This document shows, piece after piece, positions 53,315 through 61,742 of a stretch of 64,000 nucleotides of DNA. The DNA is taken from NCBI GenBank assembly GCA_019240475.1, contig JAFAYI010000031.1, positions 496,001 through 560,000 of the forward strand, read 5' to 3'. A program made the position numbers and the translations under genes. This DNA comes from Acidobacteriaceae bacterium (GTDB taxonomy: Bacteria; Acidobacteriota; Terriglobia; Bryobacterales; Bryobacteraceae). The first letter of the stretch is position 1, and the number at the start of each line of letters is the position of its first letter. Below the pieces are notes generated by a model. The model was not told the DNA's origin and made no database searches. It saw only the letters and a list, made by a program, of their open reading frames with translations.

Positions 53315-54073
53315 GTGTCGCGGCGGGGCAGCGCGCGGCTGGAACATGCGAGAGCTCGGGTGGCGGCCGAGCGGGTGAAACCGTCGTTCCGGGACTGGGC
53401 GCTGGATGGGACGCCGGACTTTCTGAGGCTCGACGACGATTCCGATCGCGAAGCGTTCCGGCGGTGGTTCGCTTTCCTTGCGGAGGCGCAATATTTCGCA
53501 GCCGCGGATGAACGGCCCAGCGAGATCGTGGATTGCGCGGCGCTGGCGCGCTATGCGTACCGCGAGGCGCTCAGACGGCACGATAGCGCGTGGGCGGGCG
53601 AAGCTCATCTGCCGTTGATGGCGAGCATCGCTTCGGTCCAGAAGTACAGTTTTCCGCACACGCCTCTAGGTCCGGCGCTGTACCGGCTGCGGCCGGGCCC
53701 CTTCTTGCCCGGGGATGTCGAGAACGGGGCCTTCGGCCAGTTCGCGAACGCGCAAACATTGCAGCGCTTCAATACGTTCCTTGTGAGCCGGAACGCGGCG
53801 GCCTCCATGCGCGGCGACCTATTCTTTTTCCGCCGCGGAACGGAAGGAATGCCGTTCCACACCATGATTTTTATCGGGCACAGCCAAGTGGCGCCAAGCG
53901 CGTTGCGGTACGTGGTCTACGACACGGGACCGCGCGAGGGTAGAAGAGGCGAGATCAAACGTTTATCGATGGATGAGGTACTAAGTTATCCGGATCCACA
54001 GTGGCGGCCGGTGGCGGCGAATCCAAACTTCCTCGGCGTATTTCGGTGGAACATACTTCGGACGGGCTCATGA
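53315..54073 (+). CDS. DUF1175 (YfaT-like) protein
   Basis: 252 residues from GTG 53315. RPSEIVDCAALARYAYREAL, GDLFFFRR and the His in MPFHTMIFIG suggest a papain/NlpC-like fold (Cys...His). DUF1175 is YfaT in E. coli, next to the alpha-2-macroglobulin gene yfaS, as here. Upstream in the same frame, 53240-53314 encodes a hydrophobic helix (LLLWGVAIAALAIAGA) that would be a signal or anchor, but it has no ATG/GTG/TTG. A CTG at 53240 is the only obvious candidate, so the true start may lie there. It overlaps the next gene by 4 bases. Confidence 0.8.
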   Translation: MSRRGSARLEHARARVAAERVKPSFRDWALDGTPDFLRLDDDSDREAFRRWFAFLAEAQYFAAADERPSEIVDCAALARYAYREALRRHDSAWAGEAHLPLMASIASVQKYSFPHTPLGPALYRLRPGPFLPGDVENGAFGQFANAQTLQRFNTFLVSRNAAASMRGDLFFFRRGTEGMPFHTMIFIGHSQVAPSALRYVVYDTGPREGRRGEIKRLSMDEVLSYPDPQWRPVAANPNFLGVFRWNILRTGS

Positions 54074-57000
54074 GAACAGACGCCTCGAAGGGAAAAGCGA
54101 TCGCCGGGTTGACGGCGCGTGTCCTGATTGCGCTGGCGATTGCGGCTCCGGTGGTCTGCCGGAATGAGGCGGAGCCGTACTTCACGGTGTCGAGCGTCCG
54201 GACGTTCGGTTCACAAGAGAAGCCGTCCGTGATGGTGACGGCGTGGGATGTAGACGCGGTGCAGATCCGCGTTTACCGGGTGAAAGAACCGATGACTTTC
54301 TTCGAGCGCCTGGAGGACAGCCATAGCTTCGGCGGGCGCGTGCCGCGCGCGGGGGGCCGGCGCACGCTGCTCGAACGCATTCACGACTGGAAGCGCGAGC
54401 TGCGGCGAAATATTCGATTGAGTTTGCGCGGGCAGTTCACGGAGTCGCCGCGCGAGCAAATGGCGAAGATGTTTCCGCAGCGCGCGGCGCCGGGGACGCG
54501 GGCCTCGAGGGCGACTTACTTCGCGGACGCTCCGGTGTTGAACCAGGACCAGCTTGTGCTCTCTTTCGTACAGCGGCTGAAACACAACAACTGGAGCCAG
54601 CAAACGGTGGAAGTGGCGACCAGGAGCAAGGGCGTGTTTCTAGTGGAGGCGGTGCGGGGGAAGCTGCGCGCGTATACGATTCTGATGGTCTCCGACATGG
54701 TGCTGGTCACCAAGGCTGGGCGGGATCACGCGGCGGCGTTCGTGGCGGAGCGTGAGAGCGGCGAGCCCGTGGCGGGCGCCGAGATTGGCGTCATGGGGCG
54801 GAACGAAGAACCCAAGCTGGTGAAAACGAATGCCGATGGATTGGCGAATCTGGCAGTCGACCATGGCCGGAATTCGGGGACGGCGGAAGACACGCGCGTG
54901 CTTGCGAGGCGCGGAGACGATTTCGCGTTCGGAGATCTGTCGGGATGGGTTCTCCAGCGCGGCCAGAACTGGATGGGCTACATCTATACGGACCGGCCGG
55001 TTTACCGGCCCGGCGATACGGTGCGGTTCCGGGGGATTTTGAGAGAGCAGGCAGCCATCGGGTATCGGATCCCATCGCGGCAGGACGTGGATGTGCAGGT
55101 AATGGACGCGGACGGGAAGGCGGTCTACCAGAAGACGCTTGCGACGAACGCGAATGGAATCGTACATGACGAATTTGCGGTGGCGCGCGGGGGGACGCTG
55201 GGGTCCTATTTTATTCAGGTTCGCGCGGGCGAGAGCGAGATGGCCTGGAACTTCGAGGTGGAGGAATACAAGAAGCCCGAGTACGAAGTGCGGGTGACGA
55301 TGGACAAGCCGCGGGTGCTCGAAGGCGAAAGCGCGCAGGCGACGATTGACGCGCGCTACTACTTTGGCGAGCCGGTGAACGGCGCGAAGGTGAAGTATTC
55401 GATTTACCGGAGCCGGTATTGGTATCCGCTGTGGTACGACGCCGATGAAGAGACAGGCGGTGAACAACAGGATCAATTCGACGATGCTTCGGGTGAAGAG
55501 ATTTCGCAGGGGCAGGGGCAGTTAGACGAAAACGGGAAGCTAACGATCGCCTTGGGGACGACTGTGTCCGAGCATGGGATCGACTACCGCTACCGGGTGG
55601 AAGCGCGAGTGACCGACCAAGCGGGGCGGGAAATTCCGGGTACAGGATGGCTGATCGCGACATATGGAAGCTTCGTGGTGAATGTGGAGCCGCAGAGTTA
55701 TGTGCTGGAGCCATCTGTCACGGGAGATTTCAAAGTGGAGGCGCGCGATTACGATAATCGTCCGGTTGCGGCAAGCATGCAGATTGAGCTTGCGCTATGG
55801 GATTGGCGCGAGCGCAGCGGTGAAGTGAAAGCGACGGCGCAGGTAACGGCGGGCTCAGATGGGCTTGCGACGGCGGCTGTGAAGATGCCGGCGGAGGGGG
55901 GGAGTTATCGCGTCACGGTAAAGGCGCGGACGCCCGAAGGCCGGAACGTGGAGGCTTCCAGTTTTGTTTGGGTGGCGGGAGGGGACGAGGATTTGTCGTG
56001 GGGCGGCGGCAGTTCGCGGTCGGTTCAAATCGTTCCCGATAAGAAAAGCTACAGGCCGGGTGAAACGGCGAAACTTTTAATTGTGACCGGCAAAGGCAAC
56101 ACGCCGGTGTGGGTGACAATTGAAAGCCGCGACATTCGAACGCATAAGCTGGTTCGTTCGCAAGGGAGCACGGCGCTATTCGAGTACACGGTTTCGGCGG
56201 ACGATGAGCCGGATTTCTTCGTCACGGCGCAGTTTTTGCGCGGCGGAGCGATGTATGAGGGCCAGAAGAGAGTGAAGGCGCCTCCGGACGATCACAAGCT
56301 GTGCGTGACGCTCGCGACCGATAAACCGCAGTATTTGCCGGGGCAGACGGCGACGTACGATGTGGCGGTGACGACAGTCGACGGCAAGCCGGCGGCGCAA
56401 GCAGACTTGAGCCTGGGAGTGGTGGACGAAGCGATATACGCGATCAGGCGCGACGATACGCCGGACATTTTGAATTTCTTCTATGGCCAAGACTGGGACA
56501 GCGTCGCGACGGCGAATTCGCTGAACTTCTATTTCAATGGCGAGGCCGGAACGCGGCGGATGCGGCTGGCGGAACTGGCGAGGCCGTCGGCGCTCGCGCA
56601 GTTAAAGCCGGAAAGGCTGGCTCAGCCGAAGATTCGGAAAGCGTTTCCGGATACCGCGTTTTGGGCGGCGGATATTGAGACGGATGCCAGCGGGCATGCG
56701 AAAGCGAAGGTGACGTTTCCGGATTCGCTGACGACCTGGCGCGCGACGGCGCGAGGCGTTGGGCCGGAGGATCGCTTCGGCGGAGCGGTGCTGAAGACGA
56801 TCGTGCGCAAGAACCTAATTATGCGGTTGGCCGCGCCGCGATTTTTTGTGCAAGGCGATGAAGTGGTTATTTCGGGCATCGTGCATAACTACCTGGCGAG
56901 CGCTAAGAAAGCGCGGGTATCGGTGAGCTTAAGCGGGTTGGATCCTATAGGCGGCGAATCCACGCAGGATGTGGAGATTGCAAGCCGGGCCGAAGCGAAG

Positions 57001-58725
57001 GTCGACTGGCGCGTGAAGGCGCAGGCGATTGGCAAGGCGAGGATCACGGCGCAAGCGTTGACGGACGAAGAATCGGACGCGATCGAGGTGGAATTGCCGA
57101 TCAACCCGCCGGGCGTGAGCGTGAGGCAGGCGCGCGGCGGTTCGATTGCGAATTCGGGCGCCGCGAAGTTCGACGTGACATTCCCGGCCAGTGCCGTAGC
57201 GGGCTCGCGCTCGGTTTCGATTCGGCTGACGCCATCGATTGCGGGGTCGCTATTCAGCGCGCTCGAATACCTGACTTCGTTCCCGTATGGCTGCGTGGAG
57301 CAGACGATGTCGAGCTTCCTGCCGAATGTAGTGGTAACGAAAGCGATCCGCGAGCTGAAGCTGAAGCCGCCGATGGATGAAGAGGCGCTGAACGAAAAGA
57401 TACAAAGCGGGCTGGAGAGGCTGTATAACTTCCAGCATGAGGATGGCGGCTGGGGATGGTGGGTCACCGACGAGAGTCATCCGTTTATGACGTCGTATGT
57501 GGTGGCCGGATTGGCGGAAGCGCGCGCGGACGGGATCGAAGTGAAGGCGGATGCGATTGAGCGCGGCGTGAAATGGGTTGGAAAAGATCTTTCCGACGAT
57601 AAAGATCTCACGCCGGATTTGCGAGCTTATATGGCATATGCGTTGGCGACCGCGGGGAATCCGGATGCGCGACCGATTGAAGATGTTTATCGGGATCGCG
57701 GCGGGTTGTCCTCATACGGAGTTGCGCTACTGGGGCTTGCGTTTGAGAGAGCGAAAGACGGGCGGGCGCGCGAGATGGCGGGAAAGCTAGAGCAGAGCGC
57801 TAAACAGAGCGAAGAAGAGGCGTGGTGGCCGGCAGAGCGCGACCCGATGTTGGACTTTTCCGCCGATGTTACTCCGGAGGCGACCGCGTATGCGATGAAG
57901 TTACTCAGCCATGAACGCCCGAACAGCCCGCTGCTGCCGAAGGCGGAGCTGTGGCTAGTCGATCACCGGGATGAGGGTTACTGGTGGTCGTCGACGAAGC
58001 AAACGGCAATGGTTATTTACGGGTTGATCGATTATGTGAAGGCGACGAACGAGCTGCACCCGGATTTGGAAGCGTCGGTTTCGGTGAACGGGCAGCAAGC
58101 GATCCGTCATTCATTCAATGGCGAATCGGGAGCAGATGTCCAGGAAACGGAGTTGGACGAAGCCAAGCTTCAGGCGGGAACGAACCAGGTGGAGGTGAGC
58201 AGCAAAGGGCAGGGAAGGCTATATTACTCGGTATCGGCGACCCATTATTCGAACGAAGCGCGAATGGAGAAAGCAGGCGCAGTCGCGCTGAACATTCTGC
58301 GCGATTATTTCCGCCTGACGCCTACGACGACAGGCGGACGTATCGTATACGATCTTGCGCCGCTCGATGGGCCGGTTGCGCAGGGAGATGTAATAGCGGT
58401 GCGCCTGACGGTTACGGGATCGCGCTGGCGATATTTGATGACGGAAGACCCGATTCCGGCCGGGACAGAATTTATCGAGCGCGACAACCTTTACGAATTG
58501 AAGAGCAAGCCACCGTGGTGGTTCTACTGGTTTACGCGCAGGGAAATGCACGATAACCGGATGGCTATTTTCCAGACTTACTTCGGAGAAGGGCAGCAGC
58601 AGTATTTCTATTTGTTGAAAGTCGTCAATCCGGGAGTTTTCCATGTGAATCCGGCGCGCGTGCAGCCGATGTATCAGCCGGGGCTGGAAGCGACGACGGA
58701 ATCGCGAACGTTGGAGGTGAAGTGA
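54070..58725 (+). CDS. bacterial alpha-2-macroglobulin
   Basis: 1551 residues with a signal peptide (VLIALAIAAPVV). The N-terminal half has MG domains and a YTDRPVYRPGDTVRFRG motif. The centre has the bait-region/ANATO-like segment and FPDSLTTWRATA. The thioester is GCVEQ (C1075, Q1078), then the alpha-alpha barrel complement-like domain and a receptor-binding-like end. It traps proteases in the periplasm and is thought to work with peptidoglycan synthases. ATG 54070 overlaps the DUF1175 stop (ATGA); an in-frame ATG at 54001 lies inside that gene. Confidence 0.95.
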   Translation: MRTDASKGKAIAGLTARVLIALAIAAPVVCRNEAEPYFTVSSVRTFGSQEKPSVMVTAWDVDAVQIRVYRVKEPMTFFERLEDSHSFGGRVPRAGGRRTLLERIHDWKRELRRNIRLSLRGQFTESPREQMAKMFPQRAAPGTRASRATYFADAPVLNQDQLVLSFVQRLKHNNWSQQTVEVATRSKGVFLVEAVRGKLRAYTILMVSDMVLVTKAGRDHAAAFVAERESGEPVAGAEIGVMGRNEEPKLVKTNADGLANLAVDHGRNSGTAEDTRVLARRGDDFAFGDLSGWVLQRGQNWMGYIYTDRPVYRPGDTVRFRGILREQAAIGYRIPSRQDVDVQVMDADGKAVYQKTLATNANGIVHDEFAVARGGTLGSYFIQVRAGESEMAWNFEVEEYKKPEYEVRVTMDKPRVLEGESAQATIDARYYFGEPVNGAKVKYSIYRSRYWYPLWYDADEETGGEQQDQFDDASGEEISQGQGQLDENGKLTIALGTTVSEHGIDYRYRVEARVTDQAGREIPGTGWLIATYGSFVVNVEPQSYVLEPSVTGDFKVEARDYDNRPVAASMQIELALWDWRERSGEVKATAQVTAGSDGLATAAVKMPAEGGSYRVTVKARTPEGRNVEASSFVWVAGGDEDLSWGGGSSRSVQIVPDKKSYRPGETAKLLIVTGKGNTPVWVTIESRDIRTHKLVRSQGSTALFEYTVSADDEPDFFVTAQFLRGGAMYEGQKRVKAPPDDHKLCVTLATDKPQYLPGQTATYDVAVTTVDGKPAAQADLSLGVVDEAIYAIRRDDTPDILNFFYGQDWDSVATANSLNFYFNGEAGTRRMRLAELARPSALAQLKPERLAQPKIRKAFPDTAFWAADIETDASGHAKAKVTFPDSLTTWRATARGVGPEDRFGGAVLKTIVRKNLIMRLAAPRFFVQGDEVVISGIVHNYLASAKKARVSVSLSGLDPIGGESTQDVEIASRAEAKVDWRVKAQAIGKARITAQALTDEESDAIEVELPINPPGVSVRQARGGSIANSGAAKFDVTFPASAVAGSRSVSIRLTPSIAGSLFSALEYLTSFPYGCVEQTMSSFLPNVVVTKAIRELKLKPPMDEEALNEKIQSGLERLYNFQHEDGGWGWWVTDESHPFMTSYVVAGLAEARADGIEVKADAIERGVKWVGKDLSDDKDLTPDLRAYMAYALATAGNPDARPIEDVYRDRGGLSSYGVALLGLAFERAKDGRAREMAGKLEQSAKQSEEEAWWPAERDPMLDFSADVTPEATAYAMKLLSHERPNSPLLPKAELWLVDHRDEGYWWSSTKQTAMVIYGLIDYVKATNELHPDLEASVSVNGQQAIRHSFNGESGADVQETELDEAKLQAGTNQVEVSSKGQGRLYYSVSATHYSNEARMEKAGAVALNILRDYFRLTPTTTGGRIVYDLAPLDGPVAQGDVIAVRLTVTGSRWRYLMTEDPIPAGTEFIERDNLYELKSKPPWWFYWFTRREMHDNRMAIFQTYFGEGQQQYFYLLKVVNPGVFHVNPARVQPMYQPGLEATTESRTLEVK

Positions 58726-59471
58726 AGCGGCCGGTCGCGGAGCTTGCGGGGCTGCATCTTGCGGGAAACGCAATGTTGCTGTGGCTCGGTTATTACTGGC
58801 TGGGAATTGGAGAATCGGACGCGGCTCACCTGGCGTGGAGCGCGGCGGTAGTTCTGGCATTGGCGCTTGGGGCGCTTTGGCTGCATGGGACGGCGATGGC
58901 GCTGTTCGGCGAAAGCGAGCGACGTTTCGGAGCGGCGGCGAGAACGGCCTTTCGACATTTGGCGCCGCTGTTTGTGGGGGCCATCGCGGCGGGAGTTCTG
59001 TATGGGCTGCTTGCGTGGTGGCACGATTCGTTCGGGCATAAGGCGTTTGTGATCGGCTCCTACGCAACCATGAAGCTGCGCAAGCCGGTGGCCCCCGCGC
59101 GGGTGCTCGACGGATTCGAGGTCGTGATCTGGCTGCTGAGATGGATGGCCGTTCCCGCGATTTTGTTCCGGTTGGGCGCGAGCGTTGCGGTGCGCGGGTG
59201 GGCCGGATTTCGACTCCCCTGGGCGGCTCCGAGACTGGGGTGGCTGTATGGGATCGCGGTCTGCGGGCTGCTAGTATGCGCGATTTGGGCGCCGCTCAAG
59301 CTGATCGATTGGGTACCGCACGCCAAAGAGTTCGGGGTCCAGATGGCTAGTTTCGTGAGCCGCCTCGGGGCGGGCTACTTATTGTTCGCAGGCGGGCTGC
59401 TGGCGGTGGAATTTTTGACTTCGTCCGGCAGGCCGCGCGCGAGCCAAGCGAACACCGTTGCCTCGCCATAG
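58722..59471 (+). CDS. integral membrane protein of the alpha-2-macroglobulin operon
   Basis: 249 residues, GTG start (GTGA overlap of 4 bases). About six hydrophobic segments (AVVLALALGALWL, APLFVGAIAAGVLYGLLAW and others). I do not recognise the family. Its position suggests a partner for the macroglobulin or GT-C protein. The last 97 bases overlap the convergent SpoIID gene, which is a long overlap, and the end (SSGRPRASQANTVASP) may be poorly conserved. Confidence 0.72.
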   Translation: MKRPVAELAGLHLAGNAMLLWLGYYWLGIGESDAAHLAWSAAVVLALALGALWLHGTAMALFGESERRFGAAARTAFRHLAPLFVGAIAAGVLYGLLAWWHDSFGHKAFVIGSYATMKLRKPVAPARVLDGFEVVIWLLRWMAVPAILFRLGASVAVRGWAGFRLPWAAPRLGWLYGIAVCGLLVCAIWAPLKLIDWVPHAKEFGVQMASFVSRLGAGYLLFAGGLLAVEFLTSSGRPRASQANTVASP

Positions 59472-60856
59472 CGATTCATCAACGCGAGGACGCGAGCGCG
59501 CGCGGCGGCATAGGCGGCTTCGGCGCGGGATCTGTCCCGGCGCTGCGCGAGATCGGCATCGAGAGCGGTGGATGGATGGGGCGGCGAGCTTTCATCAGCG
59601 GCGAGATACTCGACCAACCCTTCGCGGAACCAGAGCGGGAGTCCGGGCGCGGCTTGCCGCTCAATGTAGATGTGCAGAAGTTCGTGGCGAAGGGTTTGGG
59701 TGAGTATGGCGCGGCCTTCGAGGAGCGTGGAAGGCTGCAGATCGATGGTCAGGCGCGAAGCGTGGGCGGCAACCCAGCCGGGCTCTCCGGTGGCATTGCG
59801 GAAGGCGGCGACATCGGGGTAGACGCGGATCGTAACTTGGGGCGTTTGCCAATGAAGGCGCGCGGCCAGGGTTTTGTTGAGCGCCTCGGCGCGGCGCAAG
59901 ACGTCGTGGTCGCGATCGGGGTTGGTTGAGAACACGGTCACGGTTTCTCCGGACATGCGCGTCCAGGCGAAGCCCTCGGCGGTTTGAGCGATGACAGCGC
60001 CGGGGTAATAAAAGGCGAGAATCTCGCGATAGGTATGTCCCTCGAGCGCCATTTCGTCGGCGCCGGTTTGACACAAGCCCACGCCATGCCCTTCGCCAGT
60101 GCCGTGAAAGCAAATAAGACCGCCGCGATTATCGATGGCATATCGTTCGCTGCGCAAAGTGTTCCACCCGAGGGCGCGGCCGAGCGCAAAGCGGAAGGAG
60201 CTTGCGCTGAGGAGCACCGGGGCGCCGTCTCCGATGAGCTGGAGGCGAAGGATGCGGCGGGAGGGTGTGGTTTCGGCGGCCACGATGCGACTCAGATGGT
60301 TCGGAGCATTCAGATTCGAAGCATGCAGGGCGGCGGCGATTTGCTGGAGCGGAGCGCACCAGGACCAAGTTCTCGAACCTGCACGGGCGCAGAACGGATC
60401 TGCCTGAGAGGAGAGATACGGCGCCTGGACGTCGGGCCAGACATACTGAACGCTTTCGGTTTGACCGCCGCAGTCGCGGGTGTAGGGAGTGAAGGCGAGT
60501 TGGCCTTTGAACCATAGAAGTTCACCGGCCGTGGCGGCGGCTGCGCGCATGAACCTGGTGGTAGCGGAGCCTTCGAGTTCGAAGCGCTGGCAATGGGTGG
60601 CATCGCAAAAGTCATAGCCATCCGAGGCGTGGCGGCCGCGGAGGCGAGCGGCGTAGGTTCGAGCGGCGATGGCCATGGCCTTCAGAGATTCTTCGCCGCG
60701 GAACGTGCTGCTCTCTCCAGCGAGCACGCCAGCGACGTATTGCTCCGAGGAGAGTTCGACGACTTTGCCGCTGCCGGTCGAGAGGCGAACCTTGTAGGTG
60801 ACGTGCGCGGAGCAGAGAGAGGCGAGCGCGAGCGCAAACAGAGAGAGGCGTTTCAA
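59375..60856 (-). CDS. SpoIID/LytB-domain protein fused to a gluzincin-type metallopeptidase
   Basis: 493 residues with a signal peptide (LFALALASLCSA). Residues about 20-290 are SpoIID-like (EQYVAGVLAGE, AIAARTYA, GHGVGLCQTGA), a family of septal/peptidoglycan lytic transglycosylases that act on stem-less glycans. From about residue 330 a second domain has HELLH near 390 and a downstream WFREGLVEYLA glutamate, as in peptidase-MA proteins. Such a fusion is uncommon. It is coupled by 4 bases to the transpeptidase gene. Confidence 0.82.
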   Translation of the reverse strand: MKRLSLFALALASLCSAHVTYKVRLSTGSGKVVELSSEQYVAGVLAGESSTFRGEESLKAMAIAARTYAARLRGRHASDGYDFCDATHCQRFELEGSATTRFMRAAAATAGELLWFKGQLAFTPYTRDCGGQTESVQYVWPDVQAPYLSSQADPFCARAGSRTWSWCAPLQQIAAALHASNLNAPNHLSRIVAAETTPSRRILRLQLIGDGAPVLLSASSFRFALGRALGWNTLRSERYAIDNRGGLICFHGTGEGHGVGLCQTGADEMALEGHTYREILAFYYPGAVIAQTAEGFAWTRMSGETVTVFSTNPDRDHDVLRRAEALNKTLAARLHWQTPQVTIRVYPDVAAFRNATGEPGWVAAHASRLTIDLQPSTLLEGRAILTQTLRHELLHIYIERQAAPGLPLWFREGLVEYLAADESSPPHPSTALDADLAQRRDRSRAEAAYAAARARVLALMNRYGEATVFAWLARGLPDEVKNSTASSPPANNK

Positions 60857-61704
60857 GGGCGGCTCGCAAAGTAAGTTCGTAACAGAGAAGCCGCGATGGG
60901 AGCGGCGTCGGCGCCACCAGAGCGACCTTGCACCAGGACCAGCACGGCGACTTCCGGGAAACGGCTGGGCGCGAAGCCGGCAAACCAGGCAGCATGGAGG
61001 CCGGTTGCAGACATGACGGAACCGGTTTTGCCCGCGACGGAGACGCGCGGAAGCTGGGCGGCGCGAGCAGTGCCAAATTCGACGGCGCTTTCGAGCCCAT
61101 CGAGTATGGGCGCAAACAGAGGACGGCCCACCCGCAAAGCAAGATTGCGATATGCGGCCAGGAGTCCGAGCGGAGTGACCGCCGCGGGGCTTTGGCCGAG
61201 GGCCTGCAGTTGCGTCGCGGGTCCAGCGGAGGCGGGCTCGATGTGACCGGTTGCTTCGGAATCCGGAAGCAAGCCGGTGCGGGAACAGATACCGCTTCGC
61301 AAGAGATAGCGGGCGAGTTCGCCGATTTCAAAACGCCGGGCAAAATGCGCGACAGCGCAGTTGCAGGAATAGGCGATGGCGCGGCTCACATTCATGGGCG
61401 CCGCGATATTGGGATGGGAGCAGTCGAGGCGCTGACCGTTTAGTACCAAGTGGCGTGAGCAAAAGTACTCTTCCTGGAGAGCTAACTTATTGGCTTCGAG
61501 GAGGGCGAGCAAGCTGAGAGGTTTCAGGGTAGAGCCCGGGGCGGCGACCAGACGGCGGGCAACTTCCGCGCCTTCCGATACCAGCAGGCGGCCATTCCGG
61601 AGATCGAGGAGCAGAGCGCAGCCGCCGAGCGAAACAGCCTGGCGGGCGGGACGGGCGCTCGCGGCCCATCCGAGGAGCGCCGGAAACAGATGTCTACGCG
61701 TCAC
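60853..61704 (-). CDS. penicillin-binding transpeptidase domain protein
   Basis: 283 residues, small for the family. The three active-site motifs are STLK (S58-K61), SCN (S113-N115) and KTG (K226-G228). An N-terminal hydrophobic/Ala-rich segment (FPALLGWAAS) suggests export, though weakly. It has only the catalytic domain and lacks the PBP dimerisation/pedestal domain. Several Cys residues (CSRH, CSHP, YSCNC) are unusual. It probably cross-links peptidoglycan or acts as a beta-lactam sensor/D-like enzyme. Confidence 0.82.
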   Translation of the reverse strand: MTRRHLFPALLGWAASARPARQAVSLGGCALLLDLRNGRLLVSEGAEVARRLVAAPGSTLKPLSLLALLEANKLALQEEYFCSRHLVLNGQRLDCSHPNIAAPMNVSRAIAYSCNCAVAHFARRFEIGELARYLLRSGICSRTGLLPDSEATGHIEPASAGPATQLQALGQSPAAVTPLGLLAAYRNLALRVGRPLFAPILDGLESAVEFGTARAAQLPRVSVAGKTGSVMSATGLHAAWFAGFAPSRFPEVAVLVLVQGRSGGADAAPIAASLLRTYFASRP

Positions 61705-61742
61705 TACTTGTTGGAACCTGTTACCCCTTGCCGGATTCTAAG

